Below, in pieces: positions 1 to 8,088 of a stretch of 64,000 bases of DNA. The stretch comes from Hyphomicrobiales bacterium (GTDB lineage: Bacteria; Pseudomonadota; Alphaproteobacteria; Rhizobiales; Rhizobiaceae). The stretch covers positions 27,543 to 91,542 of the forward strand of contig JAFKJW010000185.1 of NCBI GenBank assembly GCA_017305925.1, written 5' to 3'. Position 1 is the first letter of the stretch, and each line of letters starts with the position of its first letter. Made by a program: the position numbers and the translations under genes. The notes beneath the pieces are model-generated. The model was not told the origin of the DNA. It did not search any database and saw only the letters and a program-made list of their open reading frames with translations.

Positions 1-1623
1 ATCGTTCACGCCGTGGCCGACGAAAGCGATCTTTCGCCCCGCCGCTACATCCCCGACGAGCCGGACCTTGTCCTCGGGGAGCATGTCGGCATGGATCTCG
101 TCGTCGCGCAGGCCGAGCTGCCTGCCGATGCGAAGCGCCACCGGACGCCGGTCTCCCGTCATCATCAGGATCGTCGCGACTCCGCCTGCCCTCAGCGCGG
201 CCAGCGCGCCGGCGGAAGTTTCGCGCAGGCCGTCGGCAACGCTGACGGCGCCAAGCACGCGGTCGCCGCGCCCCAGATACACCACCGTCTCCCCGCCCTG
301 CACAAGATCGCGCAATGCAGGCTGGTCGATCGACGCCCGCATGGCCTCGACCATGCGGCTGTTTCCTGCCCAGAGCGCTCCGCAGTCGTCTTCGCCGACG
401 ATGCCGGCACTCGGCAGCGCCCTGACGTTCCGGACGGCATGAAGAGCAAGGCCCCGCGTCGCCGCTTCCCGCCGCAGGGCGCCGGCGATGTGGTGCTCGG
501 AATGCGCCTCCAAGCTGGCCAAGGTCGACAGAAGCCCGCGCTCGTCCCCTTCCAGCGCGACGATGCCGGTCACGGCGGCACGCCCTTGCGTCAGGGTTCC
601 CGTCTTGTCGAAGGCAAAGACGTCGACGCCGGCCAGCGTCTCCAGCGCCGTGCCGCCCTTGAAAAGGACGCCTCCGCGCGCGGCGGCCGACAGGCCCGAC
701 AGGATCGCGGCAGGCACGGAGATGACGATGGCGCAGGGGCTTGCCGCCACCAGCATGGTGGCCGCCCGATAAAGCGCCGTTTGCCAATCGCTCCCCAGCC
801 AGTGAAACGCCACAAGCGCAACGACGAAACCGACCAGGACGGCGACGGTATAGCGCTGCCCGAACCATGCGCTGAAGCGCTCGGAGGGCGCCTTCGCCGC
901 CTGAGCCTCCGTGACGAGCGCGATCATCCGGGCGACGGTGCTTTGCTCCACCGTCCTGGCGATCCTCACCTCGAGCACGCCGTCGAGGTTCACCGTCGCC
1001 TCGAAGACCTGATCGTTCGGTTCCTTGCTGACGGGCATGGATTCGCCGGTGATCGTGGATTCGTCGAGCGAGCCCCGGCCGCCGACGATCACGCCGTCGG
1101 CAGGAACCCGCGAACCCGGACGAAGAACCGCAACGTCGCCGATGGCGAGATCCGAGGCCGGTATCTCCTCGACGGTGCCGTCCTGCGCCTTGCGGAAAGC
1201 CGTTTCGGGGCGCAGCGCCATCAGCGCCTCGATGGCTCGCCGGGCCCGCCCCATCGCCCGCTCCTCGAGCGTGTTCGACAGGCTGAAGAGGGTCAGCAGG
1301 ACGGCTCCCTCAATGGCCGCGCCGACGATCGCCGCCGCGATCGCCGCGACGATCATCAAAAGATCGATATCGAGCGTATGGTCTTTCCACAGAGCCTTCA
1401 GCGCCCGCCAGCCGGTCGGCACGCCGCCCGCCAGGTAGACCAGGCCCGTGCCTGCCAAAACCAGCCACGACGCAAGCGCTCCTTCCAGAAGCCAGGAGCC
1501 CGCAAGAGCCGCCGCGAGGCCGGCCACCGTCGCCACGGTGAGAGAGACCGACATGCTGAACAGGCGACCGGGCAACATATTCTCCAATCCACGGCTCGAG
1601 CGGTATCCGACGCCAGCCTGCAT
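1..1623 (-). CDS. P1B-4-type heavy-metal-translocating P-type ATPase (C-terminus cut by window edge)
   Basis: ATP-driven inner-membrane metal exporter; 541 residues lie in the window and the end is lost at base 1. Visible in order: hydrophobic N-terminal segments without a CxxC metal-binding domain, the actuator motif TGES, the intramembrane motif SPC (residues 295-297), the phosphorylation motif DKTGTLT (Asp339), and the hinge motif at the window edge. SPC instead of CPC together with a bare N-terminus is the hallmark of the P1B-4 group (CoaT/CtpD/PfeT), which exports Co2+ or Fe2+. The hinge reads GHGVND where most P-type ATPases have GDGxND. The ATG at 1623 is chosen because an in-frame stop lies five codons upstream; ATG at 1578 is an alternative. 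The Irr-like palindrome just upstream favours iron over cobalt, but that is an inference. Confidence 0.9.
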   Translation of the reverse strand, partial: MQAGVGYRSSRGLENMLPGRLFSMSVSLTVATVAGLAAALAGSWLLEGALASWLVLAGTGLVYLAGGVPTGWRALKALWKDHTLDIDLLMIVAAIAAAIVGAAIEGAVLLTLFSLSNTLEERAMGRARRAIEALMALRPETAFRKAQDGTVEEIPASDLAIGDVAVLRPGSRVPADGVIVGGRGSLDESTITGESMPVSKEPNDQVFEATVNLDGVLEVRIARTVEQSTVARMIALVTEAQAAKAPSERFSAWFGQRYTVAVLVGFVVALVAFHWLGSDWQTALYRAATMLVAASPCAIVISVPAAILSGLSAAARGGVLFKGGTALETLAGVDVFAFDKTGTLTQGRAAVTGIVALEGDERGLLSTLASLEAHSEHHIAGALRREAATRGLALHAVRNVRALPSAGIVGEDDCGALWAGNSRMVEAMRASIDQPALRDLVQGGETVVYLGRGDRVLGAVSVADGLRETSAGALAALRAGGVATILMMTGDRRPVALRIGRQLGLRDDEIHADMLPEDKVRLVGDVAAGRKIAFVGHGVND

Positions 1624-1635
1624 CGGCCTTATAGT

Positions 1636-1650
1636 TTAGAATAGTTCTAA
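1636..1650. promoter_or_regulatory. Irr/ICE-like palindrome upstream of the metal ATPase
   Basis: Perfect inverted repeat TTAGAA-TAG-TTCTAA, starting 13 bases upstream of the ATPase start codon. With the flanking base at 1635 it matches the rhizobial iron control element bound by Irr (TTTAGAA-N3-TTCTAAA) at all but the last base. Irr acts mainly under low iron. A site this close to the start would repress, so the pump would be made when iron is plentiful. Confidence 0.6.
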
Positions 1651-1841
1651 TCTGCGGCAATCCGGTCCGGAATGCAACTGGTTTCAACGCTGACCCGAAC
1701 AAAGAATGAATGCACGGCGCCCGGACCTATTCCGGGACATTCCGTGCCATTTCAGAAATCTGATGCTGATCAGGTTCCCTCGCAGGCCGCCGGAGCTGCC
1801 GGGGAAGGGAACGGGAAACCCTTGAAAATCAAAGGTCTCAA

Positions 1842-1918
<77 letters not shown>

Positions 1919-2043
1919 AACCGGAGCGCATGTACGTGACCGAACCGCTCCGGTCAACCGAATTTGACGGACGGCCGTTCCCGTCCCTGCCGGAGCGAAC
2001 CGACGGTCACGGCTTTTTCACCAGCCGTGCCGGGACACTCTCC

Positions 2044-2970
2044 TCACAACGCGGCGCGCCCGTCGAAACGGGCGAGGCGCGAGAGCAGGTAGTCTATCTC
2101 GGCCTTTGCCGCCGCCGAAAGCGCGGATGCGGGCTTGCGCTGCGCGTCGTGGCGGATGGCGCCGCGCTTTTGCAGAACATATTTGCGGACGGCCAGGCCG
2201 ATGCCCGCCTGCTGCTCGTAGCGGACCAGCGGCAAATGCGCATCGAACAGATCGTGCGCCTCGTCCCTGCGTCCCGCGCCCGAGAGGCGGATCACGTCCG
2301 CCAGCATTTCCGGAAAGGCGTAGCCGGTCATCGCGCCATCGGCGCCGCGCTCCATCTCGAAGTCGAGGAACAGGCCGCCATTGCCGGTGAGGATGGACAG
2401 CGGCCGCAGCGATCCCTCCGCCTGGAAGGCGCGCAACGTGCTGATCTTCTCCAGCCCCGGCCAGTCCTCGTGCTTCAGCATGACGCAGGAGGGATGGTTC
2501 TGGACGATGGTCCGGATCACCTTCGGCGTCATCACCACCGAAAGCGTGAGCGGATAGTCCTGGACGACGAAGGGGACGTCCTCGCCGACCGCCTCGACCG
2601 CCTGGGCATAATAGCCGACGATCTGGTCGTCCGTGCGCAGCGACGGCGGCGGCGCGATCATCACACCGGCGGCGCCGCGCTCCATGGCGTTGCGGGCAAG
2701 CGAGCGCATCGCGGCGAAGCCCGGCGACGAGACCCCGACGATCACCGGGACCGGGATGCGGCGGCATACGCGCGCGACGATCCCCAACGCCTCCTCCGGC
2801 TCCAGCTTCTGTGCCTCGCCCATGATGCCGAGGATGGTCAGGCCGTCCGCGCCGGCCTGAATATAGAAGTCGCACATGCCGTCGACGGACGACTCGTCCA
2901 CACGGCCGTCGGGCAGGAAAGGCGTCACGGCGATCGGAAAGAGGCCCTTGGCCGAACTGTCGAGTGGCAT
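2044..2970 (-). CDS. dihydrodipicolinate synthase (DapA)-family aldolase/lyase
   Basis: Class I (Schiff-base) aldolase-fold enzyme of the DapA/N-acetylneuraminate lyase family, 308 residues from the ATG at 2970. Visible family features are the phosphate/carboxylate loop GIMGE (about residues 48-52), the conserved Tyr139 in VQDYP and the Schiff-base Lys166 in VMLKHED. It is not the lysine-pathway DapA in any obvious way: it sits with an RraA-family protein, an MFS carrier and an altronate-dehydratase-family enzyme. That points to cleavage or dehydration of a keto-deoxy sugar acid or similar 2-oxo acid. The frame extends upstream to 3009, but the first 13 codons look non-coding. Substrate unknown. 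Confidence 0.85.
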   Translation of the reverse strand: MPLDSSAKGLFPIAVTPFLPDGRVDESSVDGMCDFYIQAGADGLTILGIMGEAQKLEPEEALGIVARVCRRIPVPVIVGVSSPGFAAMRSLARNAMERGAAGVMIAPPPSLRTDDQIVGYYAQAVEAVGEDVPFVVQDYPLTLSVVMTPKVIRTIVQNHPSCVMLKHEDWPGLEKISTLRAFQAEGSLRPLSILTGNGGLFLDFEMERGADGAMTGYAFPEMLADVIRLSGAGRRDEAHDLFDAHLPLVRYEQQAGIGLAVRKYVLQKRGAIRHDAQRKPASALSAAAKAEIDYLLSRLARFDGRAAL

Positions 2971-3111
2971 GCGCTGCGATTCCGTTGCGAGACCCGTACA
3001 TGACGGCAAAGGCCCGATCCGTAAACGGCTTTTTTCTTTTGCATCCGGCGTTCCTGCGCCGGAGCGAAAGGCGGTTCTCTTTCGTCCCGTCCTTGCCTAT
3101 CGTTCCGGCGC

Positions 3112-3852
3112 ATGACGACCACAGGAACCACCGACGCCATGAGCCTTTCGAAATCCGATATCGATACCCTGAAGCGCGTGTCCACCGCGACGCTGACGAC
3201 CGTGCTGCTGAAGAAGGGGCTTCGGAATGTCTGGATGCGCGGCACACGGCCGATCCGGCCCGGCCAGCCGCGCCTCGTCGGGCCGGCGTTCACGCTGCGC
3301 TTCGTTCCGGCACGCGAGGACCTCGCCACGCCGGCAAGCTGGGCCTCGCCCGTCTCGACGCGCGCCGCGATCGAGGACATGCCGGAGGGCTGCTTCGCGG
3401 TCGCGGACGGCCTCGGGATGACGGACGCCGGCATTTTCGGCGACATCCTGGCGGCCCGCATGGTGAAGCGCGGCGTGACCGGCCTCGTGACGGACGGGGC
3501 GATGCGCGACATGGCCGGCGTGCTCGCCACCGGCCTGTCCGTCTGGTGCCGGGGCGCGGCCGCTCCGCCCTCGGTCGCAGGGCTCACCTTCGTCGGCTGG
3601 CAGCAGCCCGTTTCCTGCGGCGGCGTGGCGGTGTTCCCCGACGACATCGTCGTGGCCGATGACGACGGCGCCGTGCTCATCCCCGCCGCCCTCGTCGATC
3701 ACGTGCTCGCCGAGGCGCCGGAACAGGAGCGTATGGAGGAATGGATCATGGGCGAGGTGGCGCGCGGCGTGCCGCTGCCCGGCCTCTATCCCATGAATAC
3801 CGAGACGCGCGCCCGCTACGAGGCGAGCGGAAAGAAACCGCCCGATGCGTGA
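3112..3852 (+). CDS. RraA-family protein (HMG/CHA aldolase-like)
   Basis: Member of the RraA/4-hydroxy-4-methyl-2-oxoglutarate aldolase family, 246 residues. The central region shows the family's metal and pyruvate-binding elements: GIFGD near residue 107, then VTDGAMRD, and later a FPDDIVVADDDG stretch. Catalytic members are divalent-metal class II aldolases or oxaloacetate decarboxylases; others only share the fold. It is divergent from the DapA-family gene (141 bp between starts) and converges on the MFS gene, so a role in the same catabolic block is likely. The start could also be the ATG at 3139, which gives 237 residues; neither has a strong ribosome-binding site. Confidence 0.8.
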   Translation: MTTTGTTDAMSLSKSDIDTLKRVSTATLTTVLLKKGLRNVWMRGTRPIRPGQPRLVGPAFTLRFVPAREDLATPASWASPVSTRAAIEDMPEGCFAVADGLGMTDAGIFGDILAARMVKRGVTGLVTDGAMRDMAGVLATGLSVWCRGAAAPPSVAGLTFVGWQQPVSCGGVAVFPDDIVVADDDGAVLIPAALVDHVLAEAPEQERMEEWIMGEVARGVPLPGLYPMNTETRARYEASGKKPPDA

Positions 3853-3866
3853 GGGGATCGCCCCGG

Positions 3867-5087
3867 TCAGGCCGGCAGCAGGCGGCGGCGCGACCGCTGC
3901 AAGAGCAGCAGCATGATGGCGATGTTGAGCAGGTTCCAGGCGATGCCGTTCATGAAGGCGGCCGTATAGGAGCCCGTCATGTCGTAGATCCAGCCGGACA
4001 TCCAGCCGCCGATCGCCATGCCGAGGATCGTGGCCATGATGACCGAGCCGACGCGGCTGCCGGCCTCGGAAGCCGGCAGATATTCACGGATGATGGTGGC
4101 GTAGCACGGCACGATGCCGCCCTGGCTGAGCCCGAAGACGAGGGAAACCACATAGAGCGAGGCGAGCCCGTCGAAGGGAATGTAGAGGAAGAGCGACAGG
4201 CCCTGCGCCACCGATCCGAGAAGCAACGTGCGCACCCCGCCGATGCGGTCGACGAGGAAACCGGAGGCCAGACGGCTGAACACGCCGGCCGTCATCATCA
4301 GCGCCAGCATGTCGGCGCCACGCGCCACGCCGTAGCCGAGGTCGATGCAATAGGCGACGATATGGACCTGCGGCATGGACATGGCCACGCAGCACGAGAC
4401 GCCCGCCACCATGAGCATGGCCTGCAGCACGCCGGGCGGGATCGCCGCCCTCCCGTTGCCCACGGCGGACGGGGGCTCCTGCGCCGAAATCGGCGAGGGC
4501 CGCCGCAGCATCAGGGCGGAGGGCACCATGGCGACGAGGCAGATCGCGGCGATCGCCAGATAGGTGCCGCGCCAGCCGAACGCCCCCATGAGATGCGGGA
4601 TGATCATCGGCCATACTATGCCGGCGAAATAGCTGCCGGATGCCGCGCACGCCACCGCCACACCGCGCCGCTTGCGGAACCAGTGCGAGATGTCGGCGAT
4701 CACCGGCCCGAAAGTGGCGCCGGAGCCGAGGCCGATCAGCCCGCCCTGGGCGAGGTTCAGCCAGCCGATGGACGGCGCCAGCGCGCTGAGCGCAAAGCCG
4801 GCCGCGAGCAGGAGCGCGGAGGCGAGCACGGGGATCCAGAAGCCGACCCTGTCCATGATGCGACCGACGATGAGGTTGCCGACCGCAAAGCCCACCATGG
4901 TCGCGGTGTAGGGCAGCGACGCGGCGGCCCGGTCGACGCCGAATTCCGTCTGGATGGCCGGCAGCACCACCACGATCGCCCACGACCCGACGCCGCCGAC
5001 CGTGGACAGGAAGAGGGAAATCGCGAGCCGTCGCCAGGCATACGGCCCGTCTATGTCCTGCCCGCTGGCATTCGTCGCTTGCAACAT
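3867..5087 (-). CDS. MFS transporter (monocarboxylate/oxalate-formate antiporter-like)
   Basis: Twelve-helix major facilitator carrier, 406 residues from the ATG at 5087; a further in-frame ATG lies at 5141. The first helix carries GGVGSW and the loop between helices 2 and 3 is GRIMDRVGFW, which matches the MFS G-x3-D-R-x-G motif. The second half repeats it as GFLVDRIGG. Overall layout resembles the OFA/MCT subfamilies that take up organic acids. It is followed downstream on the same strand by no close partner, but the altronate-dehydratase-family gene lies 96 bp upstream in the same direction, so it probably imports that pathway's sugar acid. Confidence 0.85.
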   Translation of the reverse strand: MLQATNASGQDIDGPYAWRRLAISLFLSTVGGVGSWAIVVVLPAIQTEFGVDRAAASLPYTATMVGFAVGNLIVGRIMDRVGFWIPVLASALLLAAGFALSALAPSIGWLNLAQGGLIGLGSGATFGPVIADISHWFRKRRGVAVACAASGSYFAGIVWPMIIPHLMGAFGWRGTYLAIAAICLVAMVPSALMLRRPSPISAQEPPSAVGNGRAAIPPGVLQAMLMVAGVSCCVAMSMPQVHIVAYCIDLGYGVARGADMLALMMTAGVFSRLASGFLVDRIGGVRTLLLGSVAQGLSLFLYIPFDGLASLYVVSLVFGLSQGGIVPCYATIIREYLPASEAGSRVGSVIMATILGMAIGGWMSGWIYDMTGSYTAAFMNGIAWNLLNIAIMLLLLQRSRRRLLPA

Positions 5088-5183
5088 GATGCCATCAATG
5101 CGCCGGACGAACGGCCGCGCGCAGGACCAAGGCCGGGCCAAACGTCAAGCCAGCACCGGGAAGGAGCCGGCGGGCGCGACCCC

Positions 5184-6725
5184 TTACATGGTCGCGCCGA
5201 TCTGCCAGGGCACGAACTCGTTGTCGCCGTAGCCCAGTTCCTCCGACTTGCTCTTCTTGCCGGACGCCACCGCGAGGATTTCCCTGAAAATTTCCTCGCC
5301 CTTCTCCTGCAAGGTGACGCCGTCGAGGATGTCGCCGCAGTTGATGTCCATGTCGTCGATCATGCGCTCGTACATCGGCGTGTTGGTGGCGAGCTTGATG
5401 GACGGCGTCGGCTTGCAGCCATAGGCCGAGCCGCGGCCGGTCGTGAAGGCAAGCACGTTGGCGCCGCCCGCGACCTGCCCGGTCGCCGCCACCGGGTCGT
5501 AGCCGGGCGTGTCCATGAAGACGAAACCCTTCTCCGTCACCGGATCGGCATAATGGTAGACGGCGTTGAGCGTGGTCGAGCCGCCCTTGGCCGCCGCGCC
5601 GAGCGACTTCTCCAGGATGGTCGTCAGCCCGCCGAGCTTGTTGCCGGGAGACGGGTTGTTGTTCATCTCCATGTTGTTGCGCTTCGTGTAGTCCTCCCAC
5701 CAGTGGATGATCTCCACCAGCTTCTCGCCGACCTCGCGGTCACGGGCACGCCGGGTAAGGAGGTGCTCCGCGCCGTAGATTTCCGGCGTCTCCGAGAGGA
5801 TCGCCGTGCCGCCGTTGCGCACCAGCATGTCGGCGGCCACGCCGAGCGCCGGGTTCGCCGTGATGCCCGAATAGCCGTCCGAACCGCCGCATTGCAGCGC
5901 CAGCACCAGCTCCGACGCCGGAAGCGTCTCGCGCCGGGCGGCATTCACGGTCGGCAGCATCGCCTTCACGGCCTCGACACCTGCGTCGACGGTCTTGCGG
6001 GTGCCGCCGACCTCCTGGATGGTCATGGTGCGGAAGGTCTCGCTTTCCTCGACCTTGTAGGCCTCCTTGAAGCGGGGGATCTGAAAACCCTCGCAGCCAA
6101 GCCCCACCATGACGACGCCGCCCATATTGGGGTTCGTGGCGTAGCCCCATGTCGTCTTCTTCAGCGTGTCGAAGATGACGCCGCGATAGTCGATGACGCA
6201 GCCATTGGCCTGCTTCAGCGCGACGATTCCGTCGATGTTCGGGTAATCGTCGAGGATGCCGGAGCGCTCGATCTCCTTGGCGATGAAGCCGGCGACCGTG
6301 GTCGAGCAGTTCACGCTGGTCAGGATGCCGACATAGTTGCGCGTGCCGGCTCGGCCGTTGGCGCGGCGGAAGCCCTGGAAGGTGGCCTGCTCGGAGACGG
6401 GCAGGACGTTCTCGGGCCGCGCGGCTTCCGCGAAGCGGTAGTCGCGCTCGAAATCGTGCATGTAGACATTGTGCTCGTGCACCCAGTCGCCCTTGGCGAT
6501 CGGCTCCTTGGCGAAGCCGATGATCTGGCCGAATTTGACGATCGGCGCGTCCTTGGCGATCGGCACCGTCGCCATCTTGTGGCCGAAGGGAATGCGTTGC
6601 AGCGCCACGATGCCCTCCGCCGTGCGCGCGCCCTTTTCGATCCTCTCGCCCGCCACGACGATGTTGTCCTGGGGGCTCAGGCGCAGGCTGCGGGCGGGAG
6701 TGTCGTTGCTCATATCCATGGTCAT
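5184..6725 (-). CDS. UxaA-family hydrolase (altronate/galactarate dehydratase-like)
   Basis: Full-length member of the altronate/galactarate dehydratase family, about 513 residues, which removes water from an aldonate or aldarate to give a 2-keto-3-deoxy acid, usually with Fe2+. The N-terminal SAF-like domain (LSPQDNIVVAGERIEKGA) is followed by the long catalytic region with HEHNV, GTRNYVGILTSVNCS, CGGSDGYSGITANPA and DTPGYDPVAATGQVAGGANV. The C-terminal end is typical (EEIFREILAVASG). Three ATGs are possible (6725, 6719, 6713); 6725 and 6719 fit GAGG best. It is transcribed toward the MFS gene, and the product keto-deoxy acid would suit the neighbouring DapA-family lyase. The exact substrate cannot be told from sequence. 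Confidence 0.88.
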   Translation of the reverse strand: MTMDMSNDTPARSLRLSPQDNIVVAGERIEKGARTAEGIVALQRIPFGHKMATVPIAKDAPIVKFGQIIGFAKEPIAKGDWVHEHNVYMHDFERDYRFAEAARPENVLPVSEQATFQGFRRANGRAGTRNYVGILTSVNCSTTVAGFIAKEIERSGILDDYPNIDGIVALKQANGCVIDYRGVIFDTLKKTTWGYATNPNMGGVVMVGLGCEGFQIPRFKEAYKVEESETFRTMTIQEVGGTRKTVDAGVEAVKAMLPTVNAARRETLPASELVLALQCGGSDGYSGITANPALGVAADMLVRNGGTAILSETPEIYGAEHLLTRRARDREVGEKLVEIIHWWEDYTKRNNMEMNNNPSPGNKLGGLTTILEKSLGAAAKGGSTTLNAVYHYADPVTEKGFVFMDTPGYDPVAATGQVAGGANVLAFTTGRGSAYGCKPTPSIKLATNTPMYERMIDDMDINCGDILDGVTLQEKGEEIFREILAVASGKKSKSEELGYGDNEFVPWQIGATM

Positions 6726-6882
6726 CGTGCCTCGGGCGTCCGTCCAGACCTTCGGCGGTCTGCGTTCGCCTATCATTTGTCGCCGCTCGCCGCGGCTTGC
6801 CCAATTCGTTTAACACAGCCGGCGCCCTCGTTCATAGACGGTAGCGCAACCATCCGGCGCCGGGGCGGCGCCGATGCCGGAA

Positions 6883-7878
6883 TCAGTCCCGGCTGGAATT
6901 CTTGCGCGCCAGGATCTCCTCCCAGCGCAGCGCGGCGGCGACGATGCCGTCGAGGTCGTCGTGCCGAGGCACCCAGCCGAGCTCGCTGCGCGCCAGCGCC
7001 GAATTGGCGACGACGGAGGCCGCATCGCCCGGCCGTCGGGGACCGGTGCCGACCGCGAAATCCCTGCCATGGACGCGCCTGACGCTGTCCAGCACCTCAA
7101 GCACGGAATATCCGTGGCTGTAGCCGCAATTGGCGATCAGGTTGCCGCCGCCATCGCGCAATCGCTGCAAGGCGAGCCGATGCGCCGCCGCGAGGTCGCT
7201 GACATGGATGTAGTCGCGCACGCAGGTGCCGTCCGGCGTCGGATAGTCGGTGCCGAAGACCTGCATGGAGGCCCGCTTGCCGGTCGCCGTCTCGGCGGCG
7301 ACCTTGATGAGATGGGTGGCGCCCGACGTGGACTGGCCGGTACGGCCGCGCGGGTCGGCGCCGGCGACGTTGAAGTAGCGCAGCGCCGTGTAGCGGAGCG
7401 GATGCGCGGCCGCGGTATCGGCCAGCATCCACTCCGTCATCAGCTTGGAGCGCCCATAGGGCGATTCGGGCGCAAGGGAGGCGCTTTCCACGATCGGCTC
7501 CAGGCCGGCGGAGCCGTAGACGGCGGCGGTCGAGGAAAAGATGAAGTGGGAAACGCCGCCTTTCACCGCCTGCTCCAGAAGGCTGCGCGTCTTCACCGTG
7601 TTGTTTTCGTAATAGCCGAGCGGGTCCGCCACCGATTCCGGCACGACGATGGAGCCGGCGAAATGGATGATGGCGTCGATGCCATGCCCGGCGATGATCC
7701 GGGCGACCAGCGCGCTGTCGCCGACGTCTCCGACATGCAGCGTGGCCTCCGGCGCGACGGCCCATTCGAATCCCGTCGAGAGGCGGTCGAGGACGACCAC
7801 CTCCTCGCCGGCGTCGACCAGCTCCCAGACCATGTGGCTGCCGATGTAGCCGGCGCCACCCGTCACCAAGACCGCCAT
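6883..7878 (-). CDS. galE: UDP-glucose 4-epimerase
   Basis: Extended short-chain dehydrogenase that interconverts UDP-glucose and UDP-galactose with bound NAD, supplying galactose for envelope and exopolysaccharide; rhizobial copies are often called exoB. 331 residues, normal length. Seen: NAD motif GGAGYIGSH (residues 7-15), catalytic SST at 115-117, and the Y141-x3-K145 pair in SPYGRSK, then RYFNVAGADP. The start has a clear ribosome-binding site, GGAGG seven to eight bases ahead. It is divergent from hemA, sharing the intergenic region with the FNR/FixK box. Confidence 0.95.
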   Translation of the reverse strand: MAVLVTGGAGYIGSHMVWELVDAGEEVVVLDRLSTGFEWAVAPEATLHVGDVGDSALVARIIAGHGIDAIIHFAGSIVVPESVADPLGYYENNTVKTRSLLEQAVKGGVSHFIFSSTAAVYGSAGLEPIVESASLAPESPYGRSKLMTEWMLADTAAAHPLRYTALRYFNVAGADPRGRTGQSTSGATHLIKVAAETATGKRASMQVFGTDYPTPDGTCVRDYIHVSDLAAAHRLALQRLRDGGGNLIANCGYSHGYSVLEVLDSVRRVHGRDFAVGTGPRRPGDAASVVANSALARSELGWVPRHDDLDGIVAAALRWEEILARKNSSRD

Positions 7879-7964
7879 TCCAACCTCCGCGATTCCCCGC
7901 TCCTCATAGCCCGCAAATCTCTAATTTTCTCTCGCCTGCGCCTCCGGCAATTGGACGCCGCCGC

Positions 7965-7978
7965 TTGATCGAGATCAA
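7965..7978. promoter_or_regulatory. FNR/FixK-type box in the galE-hemA intergenic region
   Basis: Perfect palindrome TTGAT-CGAG-ATCAA, identical to the FixK/FnrL consensus TTGAT-N4-ATCAA. Its centre is about 117 bases before the hemA start and 93 before galE. In alphaproteobacteria, haem synthesis genes are common FnrL/FixK targets under low oxygen, so hemA is the likely target; the distance would put transcription start near 8013 for a class II arrangement. Confidence 0.75.
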
Positions 7979-8088
7979 GGCGGACCGGCCGCGGCTGTGG
8001 CTGAAAGGCGTGGCATTTTGACCGGACACCGGCAATGGACGCTCCTCGCTCGCGCCACTATGATCCGCGCACCCAAAAGGCAGGCACC

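Noticed and set aside
13-1644. Long open frame on the plus strand across the ATPase
   Set aside because: Composition is Arg/Asp/Gly-rich without any domain; it mirrors the real ATPase frame on the minus strand.
1774-1812. Long hairpin (GTTCCCT/AGGGAAC arms) downstream of tRNA-Pro
   Set aside because: No U-run after it on either strand and a long loop; may be chance in GC-rich DNA, so not called a terminator.
3741-7082. 1113-codon plus-strand frame across the MFS and dehydratase genes
   Set aside because: Arg/His/Gly/Asp-rich shadow of two well-supported minus-strand genes.
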